A stretch of 64,000 nt of DNA from Candidatus Bathyarchaeota archaeon (GTDB lineage: Archaea > Thermoproteota > Bathyarchaeia > TCS64): contig JAGTRB010000006.1 of assembly GCA_018396865.1 (NCBI GenBank), forward strand, positions 1-64,000. Reading direction: 5' to 3'. A program made the translations under genes and the position numbers. The notes beneath the pieces are model-generated. The model made no database searches. It was not told the origin of the DNA and saw only the letters and a program-made list of their open reading frames with translations. Shown in pieces: positions 8,464 through 17,734 of the stretch. The first letter of the stretch is position 1, and every line of letters begins with the position of its first letter.

Positions 8464-9330
8464 ATGAGCCTCACGCCTGAGCTTAGAGCCTTCATAGTAG
8501 GAGTAGTAGAGGAGAGAGTAAGTGAACTGAAGGTTACAAGAGAAGAGTTTGAGAAGCTAAAAACCGCTGTAGAAAAAAATACAGAAGCAATAGAGAAATT
8601 AAGTTTTGCAGTAAATAAGCTAGCGGAAGCACAAAAGAAAACAGAGGAAAGAATAAATGAATTAGCGGAAGCACAAAAGAAAACAGAGGAAAGAATAAAT
8701 GAATTAGCGGAAGCACAAAAGAAAACAGAGGAAAGAATAAATGAATTAGCGGAAGCACAAAAGAAAACAGAGGAAAGAATAAATGAATTAGCGGAAGCAC
8801 AAAAGAAAACAGAGGAAAGAATAAATGAATTAGCGGAAGCACAAAAGAAAACAGAGGAAAGAATAAATGAATTAGCGGAAGCACAAAAGAAAACAGAGGA
8901 AAATGTTTCTGCACTTGCTAAAAGGATTGAGTCATTGGCCGTTGAGGTTGGCAAACTGTCAGAGGCTGTGGGGTTCTCGTTGGAAGATTTAGGCAGGGAA
9001 CTCCTCCCGAGCAGACTTAGGGAGATGGGGATCGATGTAATGGCACTCGAGCGCAGGTACTTCGTTGTGGATGGGGAGGAGGTTGAGGTCAACCTATGCG
9101 GTGAGGGGGTGTGGAATGGGAGGAAGGTGCTTGTCGTTGGAGAGGTCAAGTCTAGAATCTATAGCAACGATGTGGGAAAGTTCAACGCTCAAGCCGAGAA
9201 GATCGTTAGACATACGGGCAGGGAGATATTCAAGCTGATGTTCGGCTTTGCCGTTCATCCCTCAGCCATAATAGAGGCGGAGAGCCAAAACATATCCCTC
9301 TTCACGGCTTACAGGCCAAGCAGAGTTTAA
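8464..9330 (+). CDS. Coiled-coil protein with C-terminal PD-(D/E)XK-like domain (DUF3782-like)
   Basis: This 288-residue paralogue of the gene at 1880-2761 begins with a short helix (SLTPELRAFIVGVVEERV). A coiled coil follows with seven copies of a 14-residue unit (LAEAQKKTEERINE), then a C-terminal domain from about residue 160. That domain carries EVEVNL (206-211) and GEVKS (226-230), matching the E-x-K half of a PD-(D/E)XK nuclease site; the usual upstream Asp is Asn210. Family members are uncharacterised archaeal proteins thought to be nuclease-like. It stands alone between non-coding stretches with no ATPase or methylase next to it. Confidence 0.72.
   Translation: MSLTPELRAFIVGVVEERVSELKVTREEFEKLKTAVEKNTEAIEKLSFAVNKLAEAQKKTEERINELAEAQKKTEERINELAEAQKKTEERINELAEAQKKTEERINELAEAQKKTEERINELAEAQKKTEERINELAEAQKKTEENVSALAKRIESLAVEVGKLSEAVGFSLEDLGRELLPSRLREMGIDVMALERRYFVVDGEEVEVNLCGEGVWNGRKVLVVGEVKSRIYSNDVGKFNAQAEKIVRHTGREIFKLMFGFAVHPSAIIEAESQNISLFTAYRPSRV
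8620..8902 (+). repeat. Seven 42-bp tandem repeats in coding sequence
   Basis: The unit beginning ttagcggaagcacaaaag recurs at about 8620, 8662, 8704, 8746, 8788, 8830 and 8872, essentially without mismatches. Each unit encodes two heptads. The near identity implies very recent expansion or ongoing homogenisation. Confidence 0.95.
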
Positions 9331-9566
9331 ATCACAGCCATATAAGAACCCTAAATGTTAAGACCGAAGATACCTGTTCTTCTTTCAAAATTCATGAGTA
9401 AAAATTAGGTCCGCTTCTATGTGGGTTTCGGTTCCCCTCTCTTATCAATCCTGATATCTGAAGATTTTCCCAATACTTATAGGAAGGCCGATAATGTTCA
9501 ATGAAAATATGACGAGTTCAGCCTTAAGCTTTTTCCCGTTTAGCATTTCAGTTTAGAAGTTAGTGG

Positions 9567-11261
9567 TTATGCCTTCCATATCTCCCTGTGGAATTCCTTA
9601 AACCCTTCTGGGAAGTCCCAGGGGTCGATGATGAAGTCTAGGACTGCTGGGAAACCCTTTAGGTTCTGGTTTAGGGCCTCCCCTAGGGCTGGCCTGACCT
9701 CTTCGGGGTTCTTGACCTGCAACCCGAAGCATCCGCAGGCCTTTGCGATGGATGCGAAGTCGGGCTGGGCCTCGAAGTCCACAGCTATGTAGCGCTCACC
9801 TAAAGCCCTTTCATGGAGTTTTATCCATCCGAGGCTGTAGTTGTTCAGGATTATCCATGCTACTGGTGCCTCGTACTGGACTGCTGTGGGCAGTTCCTTC
9901 ATGAACATCTGGAAGGCCCCGTCCCCGGTTATGCAGATGACCTTCCGTTCAGGGGCTACTAGTTTGGCCCCTATGGCTCCCGCGACGCCGAAGCCCATAC
10001 ATGTCTGCTCAGCCGGGGCCACACAGCCGTCGATGTCCAGAACCCTGTAGTAGGGCCAATAGTATGACCATAGGTCCTGGGATCCGTTCTCATTGACCAA
10101 AATGGTCCCTCTCCCGAAAACCCTGTTCGCCTCGTAGACCACCCTCTTCGATTTCAGGGGAGTGGAGGAGGCCATGCATTCCTCATGAACCTCCCTCTCA
10201 AAGGCCTCCTTGGCCTCGAGGATGCTCTTCACCCTGGGCATCTCCTCAAGGGGCTTCCTCGTAACCCTCTCCCTGATTATGGATAGGAGGTCCTGTAGGA
10301 AGAGCTTCACATCCCCAATCACCGGTACATCTGGTATCCAGTTTCTCCCGATCTCGTAGGGGTCGATGTCAACCTGGATGAATCTGGCCTCCTCCGGATA
10401 GTACCTCCAGGAGGATGTCTGGAACTCCTCATTCCTGGAGCCCAGCGAGATCAACAGGTCGGCGTCTTGGTAGACCCTTCTCCCAACTCTAGTCCTATAT
10501 AGGCCGACTAGGCCAAGGGATAGTGGATGATCCTCAGGGATTATTCCCCTACCAGAGGGGGTGGTGAGGACGGGTATCCCTAGGAGCTCGCAAAGCTCGA
10601 GGAGTTCGCGATGGGCTCCGGAGGTGTGGGCTCCCCCACCAGACACGATAACCGGCCTCTCAGCCTCCAGTAGAAGCTCCGCGGCCTCCCTAACCCTCTC
10701 CCATTCAGGCCTAACCCTCAGGGGCCTTGTTGAAGGTATATAGTGAGTTTGCTGAGTTTGGGAGATCCCGACATCGAAGGGTATGTCCAGATAGACGGGG
10801 CCTGGCTTCCCGTTCGAGGTTATGGAGAAGGCCCTCCTCAAAGCCCAGGCAGCCCTCTCCGCCGAAGGCAGCCTGTAAGCCCACTTGGTTATGGGCCTCA
10901 GCATATCCATCTGTGGGGCCTCCTGGAAGGCTCCCATCTCTTCGGTAGAAAGGCTCGATGAAGAGCCCAAGATGATGAGTGGCGCACAGCTCGATTGGGC
11001 CTCCAGAACCCCTGGGACCAGGTTCGCGACGCCTGGCCCTGGACTGCCGAAGCATACTCCGGGCTGGCGGGTGAGCTTCGAGTAGGCCATGGCCATGAAG
11101 GCTCCTGAGCACTCATGCCTGACGAGGATGGGCCTGATCTCCCGATGGTCGTAGAGGGAGTCGTAGAGGGCTCTAGGATTCCCCGGGATGCCGAATACGA
11201 ACTTCACCCCCTCGGCTGAGAGGCCCTTAACGATTACATCCCAGCACCTCTCAACACTCAA
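9567..11261 (-). CDS. Thiamine-diphosphate-dependent enzyme, acetolactate synthase-like
   Basis: The frame opens at 11279, but the TTG at 11261 has an AGGTG site about 8 bases before it and fits the family N-terminus (SVERCWDVIVKGL). Seen in order are a Pyr domain with the catalytic glutamate in VRHECSGAFMA, a central domain (ERPVIVSGGGAH), and a PP domain with GDGAFQMFMKELPTA (about residue 450) ending in the NN of the ThDP/Mg motif. This is the layout of acetolactate synthase, benzoylformate decarboxylase and oxalyl-CoA decarboxylase relatives. No regulatory subunit or other branched-chain amino acid gene is adjacent, so a catabolic decarboxylase or carboligase is as likely as IlvB. Substrate unknown. 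Confidence 0.8.
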   Translation of the reverse strand: MSVERCWDVIVKGLSAEGVKFVFGIPGNPRALYDSLYDHREIRPILVRHECSGAFMAMAYSKLTRQPGVCFGSPGPGVANLVPGVLEAQSSCAPLIILGSSSSLSTEEMGAFQEAPQMDMLRPITKWAYRLPSAERAAWALRRAFSITSNGKPGPVYLDIPFDVGISQTQQTHYIPSTRPLRVRPEWERVREAAELLLEAERPVIVSGGGAHTSGAHRELLELCELLGIPVLTTPSGRGIIPEDHPLSLGLVGLYRTRVGRRVYQDADLLISLGSRNEEFQTSSWRYYPEEARFIQVDIDPYEIGRNWIPDVPVIGDVKLFLQDLLSIIRERVTRKPLEEMPRVKSILEAKEAFEREVHEECMASSTPLKSKRVVYEANRVFGRGTILVNENGSQDLWSYYWPYYRVLDIDGCVAPAEQTCMGFGVAGAIGAKLVAPERKVICITGDGAFQMFMKELPTAVQYEAPVAWIILNNYSLGWIKLHERALGERYIAVDFEAQPDFASIAKACGCFGLQVKNPEEVRPALGEALNQNLKGFPAVLDFIIDPWDFPEGFKEFHREIWKA

Positions 11262-11485
11262 ACCTTGACACCTGAGCAATCTTAGAGGCGTGTAGTCCTT
11301 AACTCTGTCGGAGAGATTTTTAGGATTGAGGGCTCGAGGTCAATCCTCAGTGGATGCTTAGGCTTTGGGAATGCTCCTCTTATGCTTCGCCTTTCTGTGT
11401 TTTATGTGGTGGGACATGCTTAAAAGCTGCCTGTAAAGAGTTATTGGAGGGCCTTAAGGCCATTAAACGGGTCAGGTGAGGAGGC

Positions 11486-11851
11486 TTGGATGAGGAGATA
11501 GAGAGGCTCAGGTTGAAGAGGATGCTTGAACTCCAGAGGATGCTGAAGGAGAGGGAGGAGAAGAGGAAGATTGAAAAACCAGACCCTAGAAGCATACTGG
11601 GCCGATTCTTCAGGGATAGGGCCTGGGAGGTCTATGAGGCTGCCTGGGACCAATTTCCGACGGTCATGCCTCAGGTCGAGCGGGCCCTCGTTGAGGCCAT
11701 CTCCTCCGGAAGAATAAACCAGGAGATCGACGGGGAGAGCCTCTACTACTTCCTCAGAGGGATAGGGCTGCCAGTACGCCTGAAGACCACGATAAGGTAT
11801 AAGGAGCATGGAGAGCTCAAAACCCTAGAACAGAAGCTCAAGGAATTCTAG
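11486..11851 (+). CDS. PDCD5-like DNA-binding protein
   Basis: TTG start preceded closely by a GGTGAGGAGG-type site. The 121-residue protein has a charged N-terminal helix (DEEIERLRLKRMLELQRMLK), as in archaeal PDCD5/TFAR19 proteins. A helical bundle follows with VERALVEAISSGRI, then a C-terminal LPVRLKTTIRYKEHGE strand region. Archaeal members bind double-stranded DNA, but their cellular role is unclear. It is a single gene between the convergent ThDP enzyme and DASS transporter genes. The C-terminal third is longer than in the best known members, so the assignment is moderate. Confidence 0.6.
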   Translation: MDEEIERLRLKRMLELQRMLKEREEKRKIEKPDPRSILGRFFRDRAWEVYEAAWDQFPTVMPQVERALVEAISSGRINQEIDGESLYYFLRGIGLPVRLKTTIRYKEHGELKTLEQKLKEF

Positions 11852-12060
11852 GCCAGATTAAATACATGAACTGATACTCGGGATCAGAGATTTCGGTTTT
11901 AATAATGAGTTCTATTAAATTCTTTTTGGTATTTGTTTAATTATTTCACCTTTTCGAGTCGATATCCAATAGATGGACGCCCCGTAGAGGAGATTAATGA
12001 GGGTGGGTTCATCTATTATTGGGAAGGGAGATTCTTTATTTAGTAGCTGTCAGTTCCATC

Positions 12061-13506
12061 TTAACCCAAGATGAGGGAGGCAATAGGATAGCAGATAAAG
12101 GTGAAGATAAAGAGGGTGGGGATGATCATATAAGCCCCATAGCGGGCCATATAGCTTGTGGATACCCATCCACTGCCGACCGCCAAGGCTGTGGAGATGG
12201 TGGCCGAGGGTAGGATAAATGCATAGCTTGACGCTGCGGCTATTGTGACCCCTAACGCCGCCGGATTGCCCACTCGTGCTGAAGCGGCCACGGGTACCAT
12301 TATGTTGTATACTAAGGTCATGGATAGCATATTAGACATCACATTGGTCTGCAATATCACCCAGAGCAGGGTGATGGACAGAAAGACATGGAAGGGCACA
12401 TCAGTAACTAGAGGCTTAAAGGTTGAGGTGAGAAGCTCCGGTATCCCCGTCTCCGGTTTTCCCAGAGCGACGCCCAAAACCATGATCGCTGCAACGAGGG
12501 GAACCGTCCCCCATTCCACGCCTTTCATCCACTGTTGAAAGGTCATCAAAGGCTGACCCTTGACCTTGATGATACACAGCAGGCATGAGCCGACTATAGC
12601 CGGAACCGCGAAACCCATCCTGTCGAAATAGGCGGAGATATGAGGGAGAACGCCTCCAGATATTCCCGGCATCATCCAGCATACAATCACCGTGAGAAAG
12701 ACTCCCAAAGACAATTTTTCCTCCAACTTCATGGGACCCACCTTCCTCCTCATTTCGCCTATATACTCATCGTTGATTTGGGTGAATCTACTCATATCGG
12801 GGCGTACCGCATAGCGGAGAACACAGAGAATCATCAACCAAGTTATCAATCCCGTGGGGGTCCCGAACATCACCCATTGGAGAAAGCTCACAGCTTGGCC
12901 TAGGTCTCTTCGGATCCACTCTATCACCACTATGTTACCTGAGAAGCCGATAGGGGTTATAGCAGAAGAGGCAGTGGCAGCCCAGGCAATTCCCATCATG
13001 ACCATGGCGGCGGAGCCTTCCCCTTTCTTGTATCCTAACGCCTCGAGCATCGGCGCAACAATGGCCATGAAGATGATGCAGGTAGCTATCGAGGATATGA
13101 ACGAGCTCACGAGGGTACAGGCGAGCAAAAGCATAGAAATGAGCCTCCAGGGATGACCCACGACGAAGGACCTGGTTAAAAACCATATTGCGAGCCTGTT
13201 TATGACACCAGTGGCTCTGAGGCACTCGCTAATGCCGAAGCATCCGATCAGGAAAGAGACAACCCAGCTGCCAATGGATGCTGCAAACACCTCCTGAGGT
13301 GGCATAATCCCTATCAATGTCAGAAGAGCCATGCACATGAAGCTGGGGTAATCTAGACCAACTGTCACCCACCAGATTATGGTGGATAAAAAGAGGCCAA
13401 GGGTTCTCATGCCTAGGGGTGTGAGGGGCTCTTTGGGTGGGAGCAGAAGGAGAACGAGAAGGGCTACAACTCCGATCACGAACCCTATAAGCTGTCTATC
13501 TCTCAT
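12061..13506 (-). CDS. DASS/SLC13 family anion transporter
   Basis: This 481-residue integral membrane protein has about 11-12 hydrophobic segments. Segments such as SSFISSIATCIIFMAIVAPM and the matching C-terminal VMSNMLSMTLVYNIMVP resemble the paired re-entrant SNT-like regions of divalent anion:Na+ symporters, which take up dicarboxylates or sulfate. It lies between unrelated genes in its own transcription unit, so the anion cannot be inferred from context. The surrounding organic-acid metabolism makes a carboxylate plausible. Confidence 0.8.
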   Translation of the reverse strand: MRDRQLIGFVIGVVALLVLLLLPPKEPLTPLGMRTLGLFLSTIIWWVTVGLDYPSFMCMALLTLIGIMPPQEVFAASIGSWVVSFLIGCFGISECLRATGVINRLAIWFLTRSFVVGHPWRLISMLLLACTLVSSFISSIATCIIFMAIVAPMLEALGYKKGEGSAAMVMMGIAWAATASSAITPIGFSGNIVVIEWIRRDLGQAVSFLQWVMFGTPTGLITWLMILCVLRYAVRPDMSRFTQINDEYIGEMRRKVGPMKLEEKLSLGVFLTVIVCWMMPGISGGVLPHISAYFDRMGFAVPAIVGSCLLCIIKVKGQPLMTFQQWMKGVEWGTVPLVAAIMVLGVALGKPETGIPELLTSTFKPLVTDVPFHVFLSITLLWVILQTNVMSNMLSMTLVYNIMVPVAASARVGNPAALGVTIAAASSYAFILPSATISTALAVGSGWVSTSYMARYGAYMIIPTLFIFTFICYPIASLILG

Positions 13507-13757
13507 ATGGCTACCCCCTTATCCATCTCCTTTCCATATCACCTCACATTCTCCCACTACCTCCAAAGCCTCACATTAATTGCTTGATAGATTCGTTTGA
13601 ATGCATTCAATTAAATTTTATTTAGCTTTATTGCTCAACATTTAACTCCAAGAGGTCAGATCAGAATTTCTAGAGGGTTATATAGGCTAAAGATGAGCCT
13701 TCAGAAAACTTGTCATGAACTCAAAGGATCGACTTTGTGGATCCGATTTTAGAAAGG

Positions 13758-13797
13758 GTTTTTAAGATCATCCCTTTCTAATTTTTTGACTAGGTGG
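13758..13797 (+). promoter_or_regulatory. TATA box and ribosome site for ferritin-like gene
   Basis: gtttttaag at 13758-13766 lies about 35-40 bases before the ATG at 13802, and AGGTGG at 13792-13797 is 4 bases before it. Spacing fits an archaeal promoter with a short leader. No obvious metal-regulator palindrome is visible. Confidence 0.5.
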
Positions 13798-13801
13798 TTT
13801 T

Positions 13802-14284
13802 ATGGGGAAGAAGGGAAGGGAGATAGTGAAGGTCGATGTGGAGAAACTTTTAGAACTCCTGAAGAGGGCCTATGCGGACGAGTGGATAGCCTACTACAGC
13901 TACAAGTGGGCCGCCGACATGGCTGAGGGGTTGAAGTCCCCCATCCTGGCCGAGGTGGTTGACAAGATAGCGGATGAGGAGGAGGAGCATGCCGATGAAT
14001 TGGCTGAGAGGATCATAGAACTCGGGGGAGAGGTCCCCAGAGACTTCGAGAGGCTCTACGACCTCGCCAACTGTAAGAAGGTCAAATATCCACAGGATGT
14101 GAGAGACCTGAAGGGGATGCTGGAGGCCCTAGTAGAGGCCGAGGGATGCGCTATAGAGGTGTACAACAATATAATAAAGTTCCTGGGACCATGCTACGAC
14201 AAGGATGTAAGGACCTTCCACCTCATCCAGCACATCCTATCCGAGGAGATACAGCACGAAGAGGCCTTCCAAAACCTAATCTAA
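13802..14284 (+). CDS. DPS-like ferritin-family protein
   Basis: This 160-residue four-helix protein has the ferroxidase pattern of ferritin-like proteins: an acidic residue in helix A (YADEWIAYYSY), then EEEEHADE in helix B, LVEAEGCAIEVY in helix C and LSEEIQHEEAF in helix D. Archaeal DPS-like (DPSL) proteins of this length oxidise and store iron and detoxify peroxide in the cytoplasm. Cysteines at NCKK, EGCA and GPCYD are not in the usual thioferritin spacing as far as I can judge. Single gene with its own promoter. Confidence 0.75.
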   Translation: MGKKGREIVKVDVEKLLELLKRAYADEWIAYYSYKWAADMAEGLKSPILAEVVDKIADEEEEHADELAERIIELGGEVPRDFERLYDLANCKKVKYPQDVRDLKGMLEALVEAEGCAIEVYNNIIKFLGPCYDKDVRTFHLIQHILSEEIQHEEAFQNLI

Positions 14285-14397
14285 CCCCACATTTTTTATA
14301 TAGATCTAATTTGACCCCCTAAAAGGTGGAATATTAATCATCTTTTAAGATCTCCTTCATAAAGCTTCATAAGATTTATACTATTTGAACCTAAGTC

Positions 14398-16044
14398 TTA
14401 AACTCTCTTTATAGAATGTCTTAGGATTTTTCCTGGGAGAGCCCCTGTGTGCATCCCTCTTCTCACTACGACCCCGCCGTTCACTATAACATATTCTATT
14501 CCCTCGGGGTACTGGTAGGGGTCTAGATATGTGGCCCTGTCCCTAACCCTTTCCGGGTCGAGTATAATGATGTCTGCCCACATTCCGACCTTCAAGAGGC
14601 CTCTGTCCAAGAGGCCGACCCTCTGGGCTGGGAGGGAGGCCATCTTTCTCACAGCCTCTTCAAGGGTGATGATTCTACCCCCTGTATCCCTGAGATCCTC
14701 ATTTCCCATCCCCCTGACGTATTTTCTTATGATCATAGGGAACGCCCCATAGCTCCTGGGATGCATCATCCCTCTCCCCAACGCTCCATAGGGGGCGAGA
14801 GCGTAACCGTCTGACCCTATCATGGAGGATGGATGCCTCAGTACCGTGCGTATATCCTCCTCATTATAATAGTATCCTATGATGCTGCCTGAGGTCTCCT
14901 CCTCTATTAGGAGGCGGAAGTATGCCTCGAATGGGTCTATACCTTTCAGCCTCGCTATCTCGTCGATGCTTCTACCTATCAGGTCTCGGTTCCTCCTGCA
15001 AGAGGAGAGGATTATCCTGTCCCACATCCCCCTCTTAACGAGGCCGCATGGGCCCGGCCCTGGAACCCTCTCCTCCAACATGTCCATCATGATCCTTCTA
15101 CGGATGTTGGGGTTCCCGAGCCTCTCCATCATCCTCTCAGCCCCACCCTCCTGGGCCCAGGGAGGAAGTAATGCGCTCACTCCGGTACTTCCAGCTAGGT
15201 AGGCGTGGAGGTCAAAGGTTATATCCAACCCCCTAGCCCTAGCTTCGTCGATGATCCTCAATGTCTCCCTGGACCTTCCCCAGGCCCCTATCTTCGCAGG
15301 GTGGTGAGAGATCTGAACTGGTATCCCAGCCCTCTCGCCTATCTCCACGGCCTCGAGAACCGCCTCGATGAGGGTCTCCCTCTCACCCCTCACATGGGTG
15401 GCATAGAACCCCCCGTATTCAGCCACGACCCTGCAGAGCTCTATGAGCTCCCAGGTCTCCGCAAACCTCCCAGGTGGATAGACAAGCCCCGAGGAGAGGC
15501 CGAAGGCCCCTGCCTCCATAGCCTCGGCCACGAGATACCTCATCTCCTCCATCTCCCCTTCTTCGGGAGGGCGGTTCTCATACCCCATAACGCTCTTCCT
15601 AACGGTTCCGTGGCCCACCAAGGTGGCAACATTCACTGAGACCCCCATTCTCTCCAGGTGTTGTAGGTACTCCGAGAAGGATGACCAATCCAATTCGATG
15701 CCTAATTCTGCTAAGGTCTTTCTGGCGGACTCGGCGGCTTCTCCCTCGGCTGGGGCGGCTGAGTCTCCACAGTTCCCTATGACCTCCGTGGTCACGCCTT
15801 GGCGGACCTTGCTCTCAGCCATTGGATTAACCAGCAACACAAAGTCGGAGTGAGAATGTATATCTATGAAGCCGGGGCATACAACCATGCCCCTCGCATC
15901 TATCTCCTCCCTAGCGGCCGCAGCTGAGCTCTGAACCCTCAATATATCGGAGATTCTTCCATCAATGATTCCGATATCCGCCCTGATCCAGGGATTGCCA
16001 GAGCCATCGATGATTCTTCCGCCCTTTATTAACAGGTCATACAA
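14398..16044 (-). CDS. D-aminoacylase / N-acyl-D-amino-acid deacylase family amidohydrolase
   Basis: This is a full-length (548-residue) amidohydrolase. The metal site HxH is in GFIDIHSHSDF (His63, His65). It is followed by EVIGNCGDSAAP (the Cys metal ligand typical of D-aminoacylases), GHGTVRKSVMG, ATHVRGE, IQISHH-like PVQISHH and IGSDGYAL. The C-terminus returns to the small beta domain (GLLKVGMWADIIILDPE). Such enzymes deacylate N-acyl-D-amino acids or cleave D-peptides in the cytoplasm. It fits the amino-acid and peptide scavenging theme of the neighbourhood; dihydroorotase or hydantoinase are less likely given the NCG motif. Confidence 0.88.
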   Translation of the reverse strand: MYDLLIKGGRIIDGSGNPWIRADIGIIDGRISDILRVQSSAAAAREEIDARGMVVCPGFIDIHSHSDFVLLVNPMAESKVRQGVTTEVIGNCGDSAAPAEGEAAESARKTLAELGIELDWSSFSEYLQHLERMGVSVNVATLVGHGTVRKSVMGYENRPPEEGEMEEMRYLVAEAMEAGAFGLSSGLVYPPGRFAETWELIELCRVVAEYGGFYATHVRGERETLIEAVLEAVEIGERAGIPVQISHHPAKIGAWGRSRETLRIIDEARARGLDITFDLHAYLAGSTGVSALLPPWAQEGGAERMMERLGNPNIRRRIMMDMLEERVPGPGPCGLVKRGMWDRIILSSCRRNRDLIGRSIDEIARLKGIDPFEAYFRLLIEEETSGSIIGYYYNEEDIRTVLRHPSSMIGSDGYALAPYGALGRGMMHPRSYGAFPMIIRKYVRGMGNEDLRDTGGRIITLEEAVRKMASLPAQRVGLLDRGLLKVGMWADIIILDPERVRDRATYLDPYQYPEGIEYVIVNGGVVVRRGMHTGALPGKILRHSIKRV

Positions 16045-16073
16045 TCTTGATACATTCTAATTTTGATGGTTAT

Positions 16074-16532
16074 TTAAATTTGAGATCGATCATTTCTGGG
16101 TGCCTTTTCTAGGTTCTCCCTCAGATAATTTAATAATTCTTCGAAGTAGGTCCTGCTGAGGCGCGGCCCCCTCCCTATCCCAGGGCACTCCTCGGTGTAG
16201 GAGAACCTTAAGCCCCTGCCCAAGACCCTCTCAAGCTTGAAGGGGTAGAAGCGGCATATTACGGGCCTAAGCTCATAGATAGAGCATAGATTATCCTTTA
16301 GAAAGACGCATCTACCATTCTCCTTTCTCATCACATATTTGAAAGGGCCCTCATCCTCAACATCCAGGACGAACTTCTCTATCCCGATAGAGGCCTCCTC
16401 AGATATCCTTCTAGCCTCGGCCTCTAGGAGAAGGATCCTCCTCTCCCTAGAACCGGTATCCATGCAGCACAGGGAGCATCTTAAACACCTGAAGCGTACA
16501 CCCTTAGGATACTCAAACCTCAAGGCTTCCAC
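16074..16532 (-). CDS. YkgJ-type cysteine-cluster protein
   Basis: This 152-residue protein has the CxxCxxCC motif (Cys16, 19, 22, 23; FRCLRCSLCC) near the start. Further Cys are in GRCVFLKDNLCSIYELRPVICRFYPF and EECPGIG. This is the UPF0153/YkgJ family, proposed to bind zinc or iron; the function is unknown. It is encoded just upstream of, and co-directional with, the D-aminoacylase (29 bases apart), so they may be co-transcribed. Confidence 0.85.
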   Translation of the reverse strand: MEALRFEYPKGVRFRCLRCSLCCMDTGSRERRILLLEAEARRISEEASIGIEKFVLDVEDEGPFKYVMRKENGRCVFLKDNLCSIYELRPVICRFYPFKLERVLGRGLRFSYTEECPGIGRGPRLSRTYFEELLNYLRENLEKAPRNDRSQI

Positions 16533-16674
16533 ATCTCAAGGAGGCTGGTTCCGTTTTCATCCTCGACTTGGGCAAACATTTTTCAACCATCCCGCTTTAA
16601 AAGATTCACCCATGCCTCCGTCCGTGAGGAGAACATTATAAACCTGTGAGAGAATCATTTCACAGGTGGGATTT

Positions 16675-16998
16675 ATGCTCTATGAGTGGCGGGTATATGA
16701 GGTGGTACCCGGGAGGATGGGAGCTCTGCATGAGAGGTTTCAGAGGACCGCCCTCAGGCTCTTCGAGAAGCACGGGATTAGGGTTGTGGGCTTCTGGGAG
16801 GCTTTCGTTGGAACCTCAAACGTCCTCTACTACATGATAGCCTGGGAGGACGCCTCCCAGATGGAGAGAGCTTGGAACTCCTTCAGGTCCGACCCGGAGT
16901 GGATTAAGGCGAGGCAGGAGACGGAGAGGGAAGGCCCCCTAGTTGAGAGGATCCATAACATCCTCCTGAGGCCGACTCCCTACTCCCCCATGAAGTAA
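16675..16998 (+). CDS. NIPSNAP family protein
   Basis: The frame opens with GTG at 16666, but that codon is part of the ribosome site AGGTGGGA; the ATG at 16675 gives the family start LYEWRVYEVVPGRM. This is a ferredoxin-like alpha/beta barrel-dimer fold protein with GFWEAFVGTSNVLYYMIAWED and a final RIHNILLRPTPYSPM, typical of NIPSNAP proteins. Biochemical role unknown. Divergent from the cysteine-cluster gene and not part of an obvious operon. Confidence 0.8.
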   Translation: MLYEWRVYEVVPGRMGALHERFQRTALRLFEKHGIRVVGFWEAFVGTSNVLYYMIAWEDASQMERAWNSFRSDPEWIKARQETEREGPLVERIHNILLRPTPYSPMK

Positions 16999-17110
16999 GA
17001 ACCTTCAAAACCTGGGGAGCTAAAAACCCCAATTTTTTCAAAAGGATTATCGAGGGCTTCAAACCAGGAGACTTTCATATTTGAATTTTTGCTGGCAAGT
17101 TCTTACAGAA

Positions 17111-17617
17111 CTACTCTATTGGAATCTTCTCCCCTATGCCATCCTCCTTCTTAGGTAGGTGGACCTCCAATATCCCATTCCTGTAGGTGGCCCTTACGGC
17201 CTTGGGCTCAACCCTAGATGGAAGCTCCAGCTCCTTGTGATACCTCCCGTAGGGGGAGTCCGCGCGGATGGTCAACCTCTCCTCTGTGGCCCTGAGGTCT
17301 ATCTTATCCCTCTCCGCCCCCGGAAGCTCGGCCATGACCTTCACCTCCCCCTCCAACTCGATTACGTCGACGAGGGGCTCCCTCTCCTCCTGTGATGATG
17401 GGGCCATACGTCTCCTGAACCTCCCCAGCCCCTCAGCCTTTACCCCTTCAGGGGTAAGGTGGATGCTGAAGGGCTCCCCCGCCACTAGGCCGCTTATATT
17501 CACCTCGAAGTCTATGGGCCAGAGGCCCCTCCGCCTCCTACTCCAACGGGACATCCAGCCTCGAGGACTGAGATGAGGCCTCCCTGATAATCCTTTCCCA
17601 TCTAGAAGCTCAGCCAA
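17111..17617 (-). CDS. Hsp20/alpha-crystallin small heat shock protein
   Basis: The alpha-crystallin domain occupies residues 82-157 (VIELEGEVKVMAELPGAERDKI), with the hallmark NGILEVHLPK at 147-156 and a C-terminal EKIPIE that supplies the I-x-I docking motif. It holds unfolding proteins in an oligomer. The N-terminal 80 residues are basic and longer than usual, with a possible later start at Met22. Transcribed alone. Confidence 0.85.
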   Translation of the reverse strand: MAELLDGKGLSGRPHLSPRGWMSRWSRRRRGLWPIDFEVNISGLVAGEPFSIHLTPEGVKAEGLGRFRRRMAPSSQEEREPLVDVIELEGEVKVMAELPGAERDKIDLRATEERLTIRADSPYGRYHKELELPSRVEPKAVRATYRNGILEVHLPKKEDGIGEKIPIE

Positions 17618-17734
17618 ACGGAATATGAACAGGTGAAATCTGCAATGCAGCTGAGTTCGATCATGATTTAAGCCTTAAGGCCGCATCCCTACCTCCCCCG
17701 CTGATGGTATAGCTTTTAATTCACCATTTTCTAG

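Noticed and set aside
8620-8902. CRISPR-like regularly spaced repeats
   Set aside because: Units are contiguous without spacers and lie in frame inside a coiled-coil coding region.
8534-9149. Long minus-strand open frames opposite the 42-bp repeats
   Set aside because: They are translations of the repeat on the wrong strand (low-complexity Leu/Phe/Ser strings); the plus-strand frame has a family-like C-terminal domain.
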